From contig NZ_LLWE01000024.1 of NCBI RefSeq assembly GCF_001562055.1, positions 124,001 to 188,000 of the forward strand: a DNA stretch of 64,000 bases, written 5' to 3'. A model generated the notes under the pieces. The model had not been told where the DNA came from and did not search any database. It worked only from the letters and a program-made list of their open reading frames with translations. This DNA is from Polycladidibacter stylochi (GTDB taxonomy: Bacteria > Pseudomonadota > Alphaproteobacteria > Rhizobiales > Stappiaceae). Both the position numbers and the translations under genes were made by a program. Shown here piece after piece: positions 45,563 through 54,682 of the stretch. How positions within the stretch are numbered: the stretch's first letter is position 1; every line of letters begins with the position of its first letter.

Positions 45563-45725
45563 AGCGTATCCCCGAAAAGTGCCTACCAGTTTTCGGGTAT
45601 GAAAACGCCTCAAAAATAATAGGTTAAAGCAGTTTGAATGTTTCCATGAAATGGCAAACTGCTTTCAACACCGCGGTAAACCCAAGAGTTGCAGGTGTTA
45701 TGCCCACCACTTGCAATTCTTGGGT
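45561..45725. repeat. Rhizobial-type intergenic palindromic element, three hairpins
   Basis: Three hairpins stand side by side. First: CCCGAAAA (45571-45578) with TTTTCGGG (45590-45597), a sequence typical of palindromic repeats between genes of Rhizobiales. Second: AAAGCAGTTTG (45626-45636) with CAAACTGCTTT (45655-45665). Third: an 18-bp arm at 45680-45697 with its partner at 45708-45725, two of its pairs G-T. The third ends one base past the ccmB stop codon and may act as terminator. No other copy was noticed in the window. Confidence 0.72.
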
Positions 45726-45726
45726 C

Positions 45727-46395
45727 CTAATCACCAGCATTGCGCAAGGCAGTCGCGGCTGCAAATGGGCCGATAACAAAAGACATTAAAGTAATCGCGC
45801 ACAAAAACAGCAGCGGCGCTTTAAAAGGTGCCACTTGCGAAACAGCAGCAGTTGCCGCACTAACCCCGAAAATCAAAGTCGGAATAGCAAGCGGTATCAC
45901 CAAGATAGAAAGCAAAACCCCGCCACGGCGTAGTGTAACAGTTACACCAGCTCCAATAGCACCAATTAATGTAAGGGCAGGGGTACCAATAAGTAGGGTC
46001 AGCGTTACCGCACCAATTGCCACCGGTTCCAAATTAACAAATAATGACAAAACTGGCGCAGCCACCACCAACGGCAAACCAGTTGCACACCAATGCGCGG
46101 CACATTTAATCAACACAACTAGCTCCATGGGCCGACCTGCCATCAGGTACAAATCCAAAGTGCCGTCTTCCCGGTCGGTTTGAAACAGTCTGTCCAGCCC
46201 TAAAAGCGTGGCAAGCAGTGCTCCGATCCATAAAACAGCCGCACCAATTCGCGCCAACATCTTTAAATCAGGCCCCACGCCAAACGGAAAAACGGTAACA
46301 ACAGCCAGAAAAAACAAAACCCCGATCAGTGCACCACCGCCAACACGCACACCAAGCTGGAACTCTTTCAAGAACAGGCTCTTCATCCAGGCCAT
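45727..46395 (-). CDS. ccmB: Heme exporter membrane subunit CcmB
   Basis: Six-helix membrane subunit of the CcmAB ABC complex, 222 residues. It releases holo-CcmE from CcmC-D after heme is loaded. The N-terminal LFLKEFQLGVRVGG and FQTDREDGTLDLYL segments are family signatures. Start lies 30 bases after ccmA on the same strand. A large hairpin begins one base past its stop, and the ohrR/ohr genes then separate it from ccmC. Confidence 0.92.
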   Translation of the reverse strand: MAWMKSLFLKEFQLGVRVGGGALIGVLFFLAVVTVFPFGVGPDLKMLARIGAAVLWIGALLATLLGLDRLFQTDREDGTLDLYLMAGRPMELVVLIKCAAHWCATGLPLVVAAPVLSLFVNLEPVAIGAVTLTLLIGTPALTLIGAIGAGVTVTLRRGGVLLSILVIPLAIPTLIFGVSAATAAVSQVAPFKAPLLFLCAITLMSFVIGPFAAATALRNAGD

Positions 46396-46424
46396 GTTAT
46401 TCTCCTAATTCCATTCATCCCGGC

Positions 46425-47147
46425 CTAATCCCAGTCTTCCCAATAGGATTGCGCAGTTGGCGCACCACTACTTTGCGCAGGTTTGCCGTCAGAACCGGTC
46501 GTGGTGTCGTCAATTTCGCCAAGGTTCAGCTCAATCATATTATCCAGCTGCAATGGCAGGTGAGTGGCCGCTACCACCATACCTCCATGCTTGATATGGC
46601 TATTAACAAGTGAAACCAAAGTCTCTTCACTGGCAGCATCAAGCGCAGAAGTCGGCTCATCCAGTAACCAAAGCGGCCGTGGTACCACCAGTAATCGCGC
46701 CAAGGAAAGCCGCCGCCGCTGCCCCGCGCTCAAATACGCCGCAGGCAAATGCGCAGTATGGCCAATACCCAGCGCATCAAGTGCACCCTCAACCTGCATT
46801 GGCAATGGTCCAGCTGGAACAGGGTACGCCACACCTTCGTAAAACGACCGCCAAAACTGTAAATTCTCAATAACCGTAAGTGCTGGCTTTAAGGCATCCA
46901 AATGGCCAAAATAGTGGGCGTGCTCCGCCACATTACGCTCGGCTACACCGCCATGTATCTCTATTTTACCGGAAGCAAGCGACACCAGCCCCGCCAATGT
47001 ACGCAATAAAGATGATTTTCCAACCCCGTTAGGCCCACGTATAATAAGGGCTTGGTGGCTTTCTAAAGAAAACGAGACATTCGACAAAACCCGCCGCCCG
47101 CCGCGCTCGCAACTGGCATTTTGGCAATCAAGCACCTGTTGCCCCAT
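46425..47147 (-). CDS. ccmA: Heme exporter ATPase CcmA
   Basis: ABC ATPase of cytochrome c maturation, 240 residues. Walker A RGPNGVGKSS, signature LSAGQRRRLSLA, Walker B LWLLDEPTSALD, then the switch histidine in AATHLPL are all present. The chosen start is the ATG at 47147 (MGQQVLDC) with GGAG five bases upstream; the frame is open 17 codons further. It is the first gene of the ccmA-ccmB unit and likely has its promoter in the 205 bases upstream, which also separates it from the cyclopropane synthase. Confidence 0.93.
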   Translation of the reverse strand: MGQQVLDCQNASCERGGRRVLSNVSFSLESHQALIIRGPNGVGKSSLLRTLAGLVSLASGKIEIHGGVAERNVAEHAHYFGHLDALKPALTVIENLQFWRSFYEGVAYPVPAGPLPMQVEGALDALGIGHTAHLPAAYLSAGQRRRLSLARLLVVPRPLWLLDEPTSALDAASEETLVSLVNSHIKHGGMVVAATHLPLQLDNMIELNLGEIDDTTTGSDGKPAQSSGAPTAQSYWEDWD

Positions 47148-47352
47148 TATCACTCCAACATTAAACCAAGCGCATAAACTCACAGGCCGAAACGACAAAG
47201 TTTCACCGTATATCTACTTGTCAATAATAGCTTGGAAAAGCAAGCGCTTTATCAATTCAAACCGCTTGCAATGTGGTTATCTTTACACTGAAGGCTTAAC
47301 AGCACGACACGCTCAAACTGCCATTAATTTTGAAAGTCCGGCCACTATCCGC

Positions 47353-48615
47353 TCATCCCGTTGCCGCACGAGGCTCTTCTTGCCCCACCATAACAGGAAA
47401 ACGCTGGTTCAACACACGCTCGTTTTCTTCAATAAACCCACGCGTAATCGGCACGCCATCTATCTTTTTGGACATGATAAGCTGGAACACCATGAGTTGC
47501 CCCAGTTTAAATCCAAGTTCGACGCTGGTTAAGTAAAGCTCCCACATCCGGCAAAAACGCTCATCGTAAAGCGCAGCAATTTGTGCCCTGTTCTGCTCAA
47601 AATTCCGCCGCCAATCACGCAAGGTGTAATGATAGTGCAACCGCAAAATCTCGTTATCACACACCCACAGCCCTTGGCGCTCGCTGGCACTAAACACCTC
47701 AGAAAGAGAGGGGCAATAACCACCTGGAAAAATGTATTTGTTCAAAAACGGGCCTGTAACTCCGGGGGGCGAATTGCGCCCAATACTATGAATAAGCGCA
47801 GAGCCATCTTCTTTGAGGCAATCCCGCACCTTGGCAAAGTAGGCTTCATAATTGCCAATCCCCACATGCTCCATCATGCCAACAGAAACAATGCGGTCAA
47901 ACTGCCCTTCAAATTCGTTGTAATCCAGACAAACAAAGTGAACCCGCCCTTCCAGACCAGCATCTTTCACCCGTTGCTTTGCAATCTTGATTTGCTCGGT
48001 AGAAACATTCAGCACTGTCACCTCACAGCCGCATTGCGCAATGCGAATAGCCAGCGAGCCCCAGCCACCACCGATTTCCAGCACTTTCATGCCTTCGCGT
48101 AGATTAAGCTTGGCAGCAATATGATTCAGCTTGGCATTTTGTGCGCTTACAAGGCTTTCATCAGCACTGCGATAATAACCACAACTGTAGTTCATTCCGG
48201 GGTCTAAAAACAGCCTGTAAAGCTCGCTAGAAAGGTCGTAGTGATGGCGTACCTGCGCCTTGTTCCGCCGCAAATCCAGCCGTTGCTTGCGCCGCGCATG
48301 CCCCTCTGTAAAGCCATGTATCAGCCGGTGGAGCGGGTGATTGGCAATCTTCCCCTCATTCACCATAATAACAGAAAGGCAGTCATATAAACTGGTGCCC
48401 GGCTCCATGGTAAGCTCGCCGTCCATATAGGCTTCAGCCATTTTTAGCTCGGGATCATACAAAATTTTGTAGGGAAGTAGCCTGCTGTTCATGCGCACCG
48501 CAGCTTTTAACCCTACATCTTCTCCGGCTATTGTATGGTGCCTGCCATCGGCATCAATTAGAGTAAAGTGTCCTTTGCTAATATAACGCTCAAGAACCCT
48601 GGTAAGTGCACGCAT
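47353..48615 (-). CDS. cfa: Cyclopropane-fatty-acyl-phospholipid synthase
   Basis: SAM-dependent enzyme that adds a methylene bridge to unsaturated fatty acids in membrane phospholipids, 420 residues. SAM-binding motif I is VLEIGGGWGSLAIRIA near 201; the family segments YDLSSELYRLFLDPGMNYSC and YIFPGGYCPSLSE are present, the latter near the active site. An N-terminal domain (about 1-130) is typical of the longer Cfa enzymes. ATG at 48615 has GGTGAGATGAATGC context with weak AGGTGAG. It lies upstream of ccmA on the same strand. Confidence 0.92.
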   Translation of the reverse strand: MRALTRVLERYISKGHFTLIDADGRHHTIAGEDVGLKAAVRMNSRLLPYKILYDPELKMAEAYMDGELTMEPGTSLYDCLSVIMVNEGKIANHPLHRLIHGFTEGHARRKQRLDLRRNKAQVRHHYDLSSELYRLFLDPGMNYSCGYYRSADESLVSAQNAKLNHIAAKLNLREGMKVLEIGGGWGSLAIRIAQCGCEVTVLNVSTEQIKIAKQRVKDAGLEGRVHFVCLDYNEFEGQFDRIVSVGMMEHVGIGNYEAYFAKVRDCLKEDGSALIHSIGRNSPPGVTGPFLNKYIFPGGYCPSLSEVFSASERQGLWVCDNEILRLHYHYTLRDWRRNFEQNRAQIAALYDERFCRMWELYLTSVELGFKLGQLMVFQLIMSKKIDGVPITRGFIEENERVLNQRFPVMVGQEEPRAATG

Positions 48616-49026
48616 TCATCTCACCTCTTTCACTGCATTCCATAACAACCTAGGCAAAACAAGGGTTTAGATATCTAAAAATAGAAACACACCAAGTATG
48701 CCCACAAGAATCACAAGTAATAAAATAATAAATAAACAATATTACTAATAATAACAGGAGTGGAATTTATTTCGCAACCCTGCGTAATAATTGCATAATT
48801 TCGTTATTAAACTAATTTGAATACCTAATAATAATAGCCATATATATTCATTAGGGAGAAATGCTAGTATTATAGCACGAAGGTTTCTAATCCCTCTCTG
48901 CTGTATCCATTAAATTTACAGCAAAATCACCATCTTTTGCTGGGTAAACAAAAGCCAGCCCTCTACCAACAAGCTCTAATGAGAAGTATAGCTATGCCAC
49001 CATCAAATTTGAGCTGAGGGGAAACA
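48616..49026. other. AT-rich gap between cfa and ispA
   Basis: 411 bases without a gene I can support, between the divergent cfa and ispA genes. The middle 48690-48880 is strongly AT-rich with many TAATA runs; it should contain both promoters. A GAGGGGA ribosome site for ispA lies just before its start. I saw no tRNA, riboswitch or clear repeat here, though a small RNA cannot be excluded. Confidence 0.6.
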
Positions 49027-49932
49027 ATGACGCCTGCTTTCAAGACAAGCCTAGCATCAACAGCAAGCTCCGTTGAAAAGCACATGGCGTTACTATTGCA
49101 AACCAAAGCCCAGCAAGAAAAGCACCCACTGCCAGACCATTTAAGCAAGGCCATGCAATACGCTGCGCTATCTGGTGGTAAGCGCTTGCGCCCACTATTG
49201 ATTTTAGAAACGGCAGCCCTTTTTAATCGCAAAGACGACGGCCTTCTCACCGCCGCTTGCGCTTTGGAATGCATCCACTGCTATTCATTGGTCCACGATG
49301 ATTTGCCTGCAATGGACGATGACGATTTACGCCGTGGTCGGCCCACAACCCACATTGCATTCGATGAAGCCACAGCCATACTGGCAGGCGATGCATTACT
49401 AACATTAGCGTTTGATTTAATCGCTAGGCAAGAAGTCCATCAAGACCCAGCCATACGGCTGCAGCTTTCGCAGCAGCTTGCCCAATCTTCGGGACGTTGT
49501 GGTATGGTCGGCGGCCAAATGCTGGACTTACTCTCAGAGCACCGCGAACGCAGCGAAACCGAAATCCGTCAGTTACAAGCCATGAAAACCGGTGAGCTTC
49601 TTCGCTATGCCTGTTATGCCGGTGCAACACTTGCCAATGCCAGCCCGGAACACATAAAAATAATGAACCGCTTTGGCGAAATTATCGGCCTTGCATTTCA
49701 ATTGGCAGATGATCTACTCGACGTCACCGCCACCGCCTCGCAAATAGGTAAAGCCACAGGCAAAGACGCCGACCGTGGCAAAGCCACACTTGTTGCCAAT
49801 ATGGGTATAGAAGCAACACAAAAAGAACTAGTGTCTCTTGTTAATGAAGCCGAGCAGCTTCTCTCGGTTTTTGGCGAAAAGGCGCATATTTTACAGCAAC
49901 TTGCCAAATATATTGCAATGAGAAACAAATAA
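49027..49932 (+). CDS. ispA: Polyprenyl (farnesyl/geranylgeranyl) diphosphate synthase
   Basis: Prenyl chain-elongation enzyme of 301 residues. The first aspartate motif is DDLPAMDDDDLRRGRP, the DDxxxxD form of bacterial farnesyl synthases; the second is DDLLD. GGKRLRP near 54 binds IPP. The length and YSLVHDDLPAM segment indicate farnesyl or geranylgeranyl diphosphate synthesis, used for quinones, hopanoids and undecaprenyl carriers; exact chain length is not certain. GAGGGGA precedes the ATG. It is convergent with the esterase gene, nine bases away. Confidence 0.92.
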   Translation: MTPAFKTSLASTASSVEKHMALLLQTKAQQEKHPLPDHLSKAMQYAALSGGKRLRPLLILETAALFNRKDDGLLTAACALECIHCYSLVHDDLPAMDDDDLRRGRPTTHIAFDEATAILAGDALLTLAFDLIARQEVHQDPAIRLQLSQQLAQSSGRCGMVGGQMLDLLSEHRERSETEIRQLQAMKTGELLRYACYAGATLANASPEHIKIMNRFGEIIGLAFQLADDLLDVTATASQIGKATGKDADRGKATLVANMGIEATQKELVSLVNEAEQLLSVFGEKAHILQQLAKYIAMRNK

Positions 49933-49941
49933 ACGCCAACT

Positions 49942-50628
49942 CTATTGCCAGGCCGCGTTCAATACCTGTTGTAAAAAACCTTGTGCCAGCCGCAAGCCCT
50001 CAAAGTCAATTTCGTGGCCACAGCCAGAAATACTATAGCTTTCAACCGGCACACGTAAACAATCAAGTGCCATCCGGCTCAATTCAAGGTTATGAGGCTC
50101 AACAACCGTATCCTCGCTTCCATGCACCAAAAGTACTTGCGGGCGTGACTTAACCTCATTTTGCTTTTGCGGCACATAAGCAAGCTTGCCGCTAAAGGCC
50201 ATGACACCCGCCAGTTGCGGCAGCTCAAACAAACCAGCCTGTAAAGCAACCATAGCCCCCTGCGAAAAACCCAATACAGCTGTTTTGCTAGCAGTCACAT
50301 CATAATCGGCTTGTAGTTTTGCAATTTCACGCGTCAAAAGCTTGGCAGCGCTTGCCACGCCATACTCGTACTCTTCCACGCTATGCGTATCCAAATCAAA
50401 CCATTGCCGACCTTCGGGCCAAACACGGCAAATTTGCGGCGCTTGCAAGCAGACAAATACGGTTTTAGGAAATTTGCGAGCTAATTGCTGCGCATGAATA
50501 AGCAAATCATTGGCGTCCGCTCCATAACCATGCAGCAACACCACAAGGCCAGTCGCACCATTTTTTCCTTTGTGCGCACCGGTTCCATAAACAATAAGAG
50601 CTTCGCTATTATGCATTTTTTCTCGCAT
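49942..50628 (-). CDS. Phospholipase/carboxylesterase family hydrolase
   Basis: Alpha/beta hydrolase of the carboxylesterase/phospholipase (LYPLA-like) family, 228 residues. The nucleophile serine is in GFSQGA, the acid in VHGSEDTVV and the histidine in GCGHEID. The oxyanion segment LLHGYGAD is near 31. These enzymes hydrolyse short acyl esters or lysophospholipids; the substrate is open. No signal sequence is seen, so it is probably cytosolic. It lies 11 bases after alkA in the same direction, suggesting a two-gene unit. Confidence 0.87.
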   Translation of the reverse strand: MREKMHNSEALIVYGTGAHKGKNGATGLVVLLHGYGADANDLLIHAQQLARKFPKTVFVCLQAPQICRVWPEGRQWFDLDTHSVEEYEYGVASAAKLLTREIAKLQADYDVTASKTAVLGFSQGAMVALQAGLFELPQLAGVMAFSGKLAYVPQKQNEVKSRPQVLLVHGSEDTVVEPHNLELSRMALDCLRVPVESYSISGCGHEIDFEGLRLAQGFLQQVLNAAWQ

Positions 50629-50639
50629 CTGCTCAAAAT

Positions 50640-51293
50640 CTAAATCGGCAGGGTTTCTTGCCCCTCACGCATCGCCTTGTAATAAGCCCAAAACAACCGC
50701 GCCGCTGTGCCCCTGTGAGGCGCCCACTTATGGGCAATTTCAGCGAGTTCTTTGCCTTTGGGCCGCGTTTCCATAGCAAAGGCCATACCTACAGCGTTTT
50801 GTAGAGCAACATCACCAATCGGAAAAACGTCCGGGTGCCCAGCACAAAACAATAAATACACATCAGCCGTCCAGGGCCCAATGCCCTTAATCTCTACCAA
50901 ACGCTTATGCGCTTCATCCCCTTGTAGCCTGCATAACTCTAACAAATCCAAACCATTGGTAATTTCTAGTGCAATTGTGCGCAAACACCGCATTTTCGCA
51001 TTGGAAAGGCCGGCACCGAGCAAAACATCATCATTGCATTCCAGTAGTTTTTCCGGTGTAAACGGCACCACTGCTGCCACCAAACGTTCCCAAATGGTAC
51101 TTGCCGCTTTTACTGAAAGTAGCTGCGCCACCACAATATTACTAAGGCCAGCAAAGTCGGCATTCCGTCGGCGTAGTGGCACCGTTTGTGCCTTTGCCAA
51201 AACAGCTTCCAACCGGCTGTCCCGCTTCAGTAACAATTGCAATTCACGCTCAAGGTCTTCCAAACAATCAATGGCCTGCACAACTTCCCCCAA
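50640..51293 (-). CDS. alkA: DNA-3-methyladenine glycosylase II (AlkA-like)
   Basis: Base-excision repair glycosylase of 217 residues that removes alkylated purines. The HhH-GPD core is clear: helix-hairpin-helix VEIKGIGPWTADVYLLF near 144-160 followed by the catalytic aspartate in FPIGDVAL. It lacks the N-terminal AlkA domain, so it resembles short bacterial relatives. No ribosome site is strong at the 51293 start. The esterase follows directly. A gluQ gene is divergent on the other side, 71 bases away. Confidence 0.88.
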   Translation of the reverse strand: MGEVVQAIDCLEDLERELQLLLKRDSRLEAVLAKAQTVPLRRRNADFAGLSNIVVAQLLSVKAASTIWERLVAAVVPFTPEKLLECNDDVLLGAGLSNAKMRCLRTIALEITNGLDLLELCRLQGDEAHKRLVEIKGIGPWTADVYLLFCAGHPDVFPIGDVALQNAVGMAFAMETRPKGKELAEIAHKWAPHRGTAARLFWAYYKAMREGQETLPI

Positions 51294-51364
51294 AACAGCT
51301 TGGTTTTTGTTAAAAGCTCAGGCACAAAAGCCATAGCAACACTTTTAAAAACGAACTGCGATTT

Positions 51365-52279
51365 ATGTCACAATTTCTGCTTCGCTTTGCCCCGTCTCCC
51401 AATGGCCTTCTACACAAGGGGCATGCTTATTCTGCCCTATTAAATGCGGCTTTGGCAAAAAAATACAACGCTGATCTGCTCATACGTATGGAAGATATCG
51501 ATACAATCCGCTGCACACAGGAGTTGAAGCAACAAACCCTGCAAGATTTAAAATGGCTGCAAATCCCGTACAAACAGCCTGTTCTTTGGCAGTCCTCCCG
51601 TTTTCACGCCTATAAAAATGCCCTAAATTACTTGGCGAAAATGGGGCTGGTTTATAAAGCCTACCTCACCCGTAAGCAGATAACCCAATTCATCAAGTCA
51701 CAAGAAGAGCAAGGAATAAGCTGGCCGAGCGATCCCGATGGAGCACCGCTATACCCTGGTGACGATGCAATACTAAGCAAATCCCAACTACAAAAACTGT
51801 CAGATGAAAAAGCCCCGTACGCACTACGTTTAAATATGCGCCGTGCCCGACAAATGCTAAATTCCCCCCTATATTGGCAGGAGCTTACGCCACCAAAAAC
51901 CAGTGTCGACCTTCCAGCATTTGAACAAGTAGACACGATCAAAACCGATCCATCCGCTTGGGGCGATATGGTGCTAGCGCGTAAAGATACCCCAACCAGT
52001 TATCACCTTTCGGTCGTGGTAGACGATGCAGCGCAAGGCATAACCCACGTGGTGCGTGGGCAAGACCTTTACCACGCCACCAGCATTCACCGCCTTTTGC
52101 AGCATTTGCTGCACTTACCCGCACCAATTTATCACCATCACCCGCTTATCAAAACCAGCGCAGGAGAAAAACTATCTAAATCCGCAGGGCACAAAAGTTT
52201 AAAAGAGCTGCGCGAGCAAGGCCTTACCCGTCAAGAACTCCTGCAATCCATGCCCAGCGCAATTACAAATAACTTATAA
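51365..52279 (+). CDS. gluQ: Glutamyl-Q tRNA(Asp) synthetase
   Basis: Short glutamyl-tRNA-synthetase-like enzyme of 304 residues that attaches glutamate to queuosine at position 34 of tRNA(Asp). The class I signatures are HKGH in RFAPSPNGLLHKGH (about 7-20) and KLSKS near 266. It lacks an anticodon-binding domain. The zinc-binding cysteines of the E. coli enzyme are missing: the matching segment reads VYKAYLTRKQI. Alphaproteobacterial homologues commonly lack them. ATG at 51365, no strong ribosome site. It overlaps the convergent AEC gene by 6 bases. Confidence 0.88.
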   Translation: MSQFLLRFAPSPNGLLHKGHAYSALLNAALAKKYNADLLIRMEDIDTIRCTQELKQQTLQDLKWLQIPYKQPVLWQSSRFHAYKNALNYLAKMGLVYKAYLTRKQITQFIKSQEEQGISWPSDPDGAPLYPGDDAILSKSQLQKLSDEKAPYALRLNMRRARQMLNSPLYWQELTPPKTSVDLPAFEQVDTIKTDPSAWGDMVLARKDTPTSYHLSVVVDDAAQGITHVVRGQDLYHATSIHRLLQHLLHLPAPIYHHHPLIKTSAGEKLSKSAGHKSLKELREQGLTRQELLQSMPSAITNNL

Positions 52280-53239
52280 GCCAAGCATGGCATGCAAAAA
52301 CACCAGCCAGCTACTTGCAGTAACAACGCTGATTAACGTTGTAATTGTTATCGTGTTGGTCGACATACCATGGCCGGTACCAAACTGATTGGCAAAAACA
52401 AAAGCCATAACGCCGGTAGGGCATGCGGCCGCCATTGTAAGTACTGCGGTATAAAGCGCTGGCAAGCCAACAACATAATACCCCATCACAAAAACTGTGG
52501 CAGGTAAAAGCGCTATTTTAAAGCAGCTTAACACCAAACCAATATTAATATTGCCCTTAATGCCATAGCTTACCATACCCATTCCTACTGCGATCAAGGC
52601 AACAGGTGAGGCTGTACGGCCTAAAGGCCCAATGATATTTTGGAAAACATTCGGCATGGTAAGCCCGCTGGCATTCCAAAGCGCACCGGCCACAATCGCA
52701 ACAACAATCGGGTTTCCGATCAACTTCTTAAGCACACCCAACATCAACTGCGGCAACGGGCGCGCCACCTGATACCCATCAACAACCACCGCCCGTTCCA
52801 TCACCAATACACTCACCACGGTAACACTGGGAATATGCATGGATATCATGAGAGAAAGCGGCACAAGCGCCTGCGTCCCATAAGCTGCCGTAATTAAAGG
52901 TATCCCAATTAAAGCGCTGTTAGAAAACCCCGCAGAAATTCCGGCAATAACACCGGCACGTGCCTCGCGCTTAAAACCAAATCGCACCACACTACCGGCA
53001 GAAAACATAATAAAAAACAGGCTCGGATAATAAACAAGCCAAATTGGCCAGGGCGAAACCCCCGAAAGCTCAGCCTTTGAAAGCGTCGTAAACAATAAAG
53101 CCGGCACGGCAACACTTGTAGCATACTGGCCTAAAGTTCTCCCGGCCTGCTCTGAAAAAATCCCGGTAATGGCAAGTAAATAACCAAGGCCGATAAGTGC
53201 AAATACCGGAAAAACAACTTCTGTGATGGTAACTAACAT
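52274..53239 (-). CDS. AEC family carrier, second copy
   Basis: Auxin-efflux-carrier family protein of 321 residues with about ten helices; the N-terminus VFPVFALIGLGYLLAITGIF is the family form. It is clearly related to the carrier at 13.6 kb in fold but diverged in sequence. Probable substrates are organic acids. Its 3' end overlaps gluQ by 6 bases, convergently. The start at 53239 follows GGAAAAAATAATGTT, with GGAAAA as weak ribosome site. A hybrid kinase gene is divergent, 140 bases away; whether it controls the carrier is unknown. Confidence 0.85.
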   Translation of the reverse strand: MLVTITEVVFPVFALIGLGYLLAITGIFSEQAGRTLGQYATSVAVPALLFTTLSKAELSGVSPWPIWLVYYPSLFFIMFSAGSVVRFGFKREARAGVIAGISAGFSNSALIGIPLITAAYGTQALVPLSLMISMHIPSVTVVSVLVMERAVVVDGYQVARPLPQLMLGVLKKLIGNPIVVAIVAGALWNASGLTMPNVFQNIIGPLGRTASPVALIAVGMGMVSYGIKGNINIGLVLSCFKIALLPATVFVMGYYVVGLPALYTAVLTMAAACPTGVMAFVFANQFGTGHGMSTNTITITTLISVVTASSWLVFLHAMLGL

Positions 53240-53379
53240 TATTTTTTCCTAAATTTGCTTAAACTGATTCATTTTCAGGGGATCACGAAGCTACAAGGGG
53301 CGACGGAACCTATACACTGTTCTAGATTAGTTCAATATGTAACACAGTAGCTGCACCAATACGGTTCAGGGAGTTTTTC

Positions 53380-54618
53380 ATGGGGTCAACCGACAGGCTA
53401 AAACAAATCGACATAGCCCAGTTGGCGCATGATTTAAAAACACCGCTATCGGCCATGCAAACAGCTGCTGAGCTTATCGCTGCCGAACCGCTTTCACCAA
53501 CTCAATTGCGATATCTGTCCATCCTGCAAACCGCCATTACAAACATGGACCAAACTACGCAGACATTGCTCAACGACGCTATTGAGGATTTCACAGCAAA
53601 CGAAACGAAGAACCACAACAGCGCACAGAAGTTGCAACAAGAGCAAAGGCAACTCTCAATAATAATGCAAGATTTACAAGCGCTCTATCAGCCCTTTGCG
53701 GCCGGTAAAGGCTTGCGTTTGTTCGCAGCCCCCTTTGCTCCCGAACAAGCACATGTGCTCTCGAAACTAAACGTGCCGTACTTACCGCTTATGCGCGCAT
53801 TATCAGCACTGATCTCCAATGCCATAAACTACACCGCTTTAGGCACGATCATTATATCCAGCGCCCTATCGGGCCAGAATGAAAGTCAGCTCAAAATCGC
53901 TGTCATGGATACCGGCAGTGGCATAGAACCGGATGCAATAGAGGGCTTGTTCAGTCCATACCAACGCGCAACCCAAGATACACAAACCAAAGGTAGTGGC
54001 CTTGGCCTTTTTGGTGCCCGCCAAATAGCAAAAGACTTGGGCGGCACAGTCGAGCTTCAATCCACCTCGCCCAAAGGATCCGTATTTACATTCCAAATTC
54101 CTATAGGCCCCGAAAGGACGCAGCAAAGCAATCTTGCACCATATGATGAAATGCCGCCCTCTCAAGCTTCTAAGGACTTTGCAGCCCCAAAGCTGACAGG
54201 CCAGGTATTGCTGGTAGACGATAATGCCCCGAGTCTAGAGCTCATCTCAGCCATGCTAACCTCGTTTGGCCTGACTGTTTTGCCAGCACAATCGGCGCAC
54301 CAAGCAATACAGCTCATGCAACACAACACACCAGATATTGCGATTATCGACTATACATTGCCAGATAGGAACGGCGTGGCACTCGCCAAAGAGTTAAGCC
54401 AGACGCATCACAGCAAACAGGCTCTTTTACCAAGCGACCAAGCAATTAATCGGCAATACGAACTTTCCGTTATTCTAATTTCGGCAGAAGCCAGCTTGCC
54501 GCAATCACAAGCAAGCTTCCAAGGCCCGTTCTTGCAAAAACCGCTCAAGCCGCAAAGCCTTTACAAAGCCGTTAAATCCTTGCTTAATCCAGTGCAATTA
54601 GAACCACTACTAGATTAA
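53380..54618 (+). CDS. Soluble hybrid histidine kinase
   Basis: 412-residue hybrid kinase with no membrane helix and almost no input domain. The phosphorylated histidine H17 sits in QLAHDLKTPLSAM at the very start; N-box N147 in SALISNAINYT; DTGSG at 177-181 and GSGLGL at 205-210 complete the ATPase domain. A receiver domain follows with D280, D281, phospho-acceptor D324 and K387. An insert of about 15 residues occurs between the receiver's D324 and its last helix. Start ATG at 53380 has AGGGAG upstream. Partner proteins are unknown; it may be recruited to a membrane or act with a separate sensor. Confidence 0.88.
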   Translation: MGSTDRLKQIDIAQLAHDLKTPLSAMQTAAELIAAEPLSPTQLRYLSILQTAITNMDQTTQTLLNDAIEDFTANETKNHNSAQKLQQEQRQLSIIMQDLQALYQPFAAGKGLRLFAAPFAPEQAHVLSKLNVPYLPLMRALSALISNAINYTALGTIIISSALSGQNESQLKIAVMDTGSGIEPDAIEGLFSPYQRATQDTQTKGSGLGLFGARQIAKDLGGTVELQSTSPKGSVFTFQIPIGPERTQQSNLAPYDEMPPSQASKDFAAPKLTGQVLLVDDNAPSLELISAMLTSFGLTVLPAQSAHQAIQLMQHNTPDIAIIDYTLPDRNGVALAKELSQTHHSKQALLPSDQAINRQYELSVILISAEASLPQSQASFQGPFLQKPLKPQSLYKAVKSLLNPVQLEPLLD

Positions 54619-54682
54619 CTATTGAACTTCATCGGCACCAAGACTATTTGCACTCTATCAGCATGCGGGAACACATAGCTTA

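Noticed and set aside
47221-47250. GCTTG/CAAGC hairpin after cfa
   Set aside because: Only five base pairs and no T-run; too weak to call a terminator.
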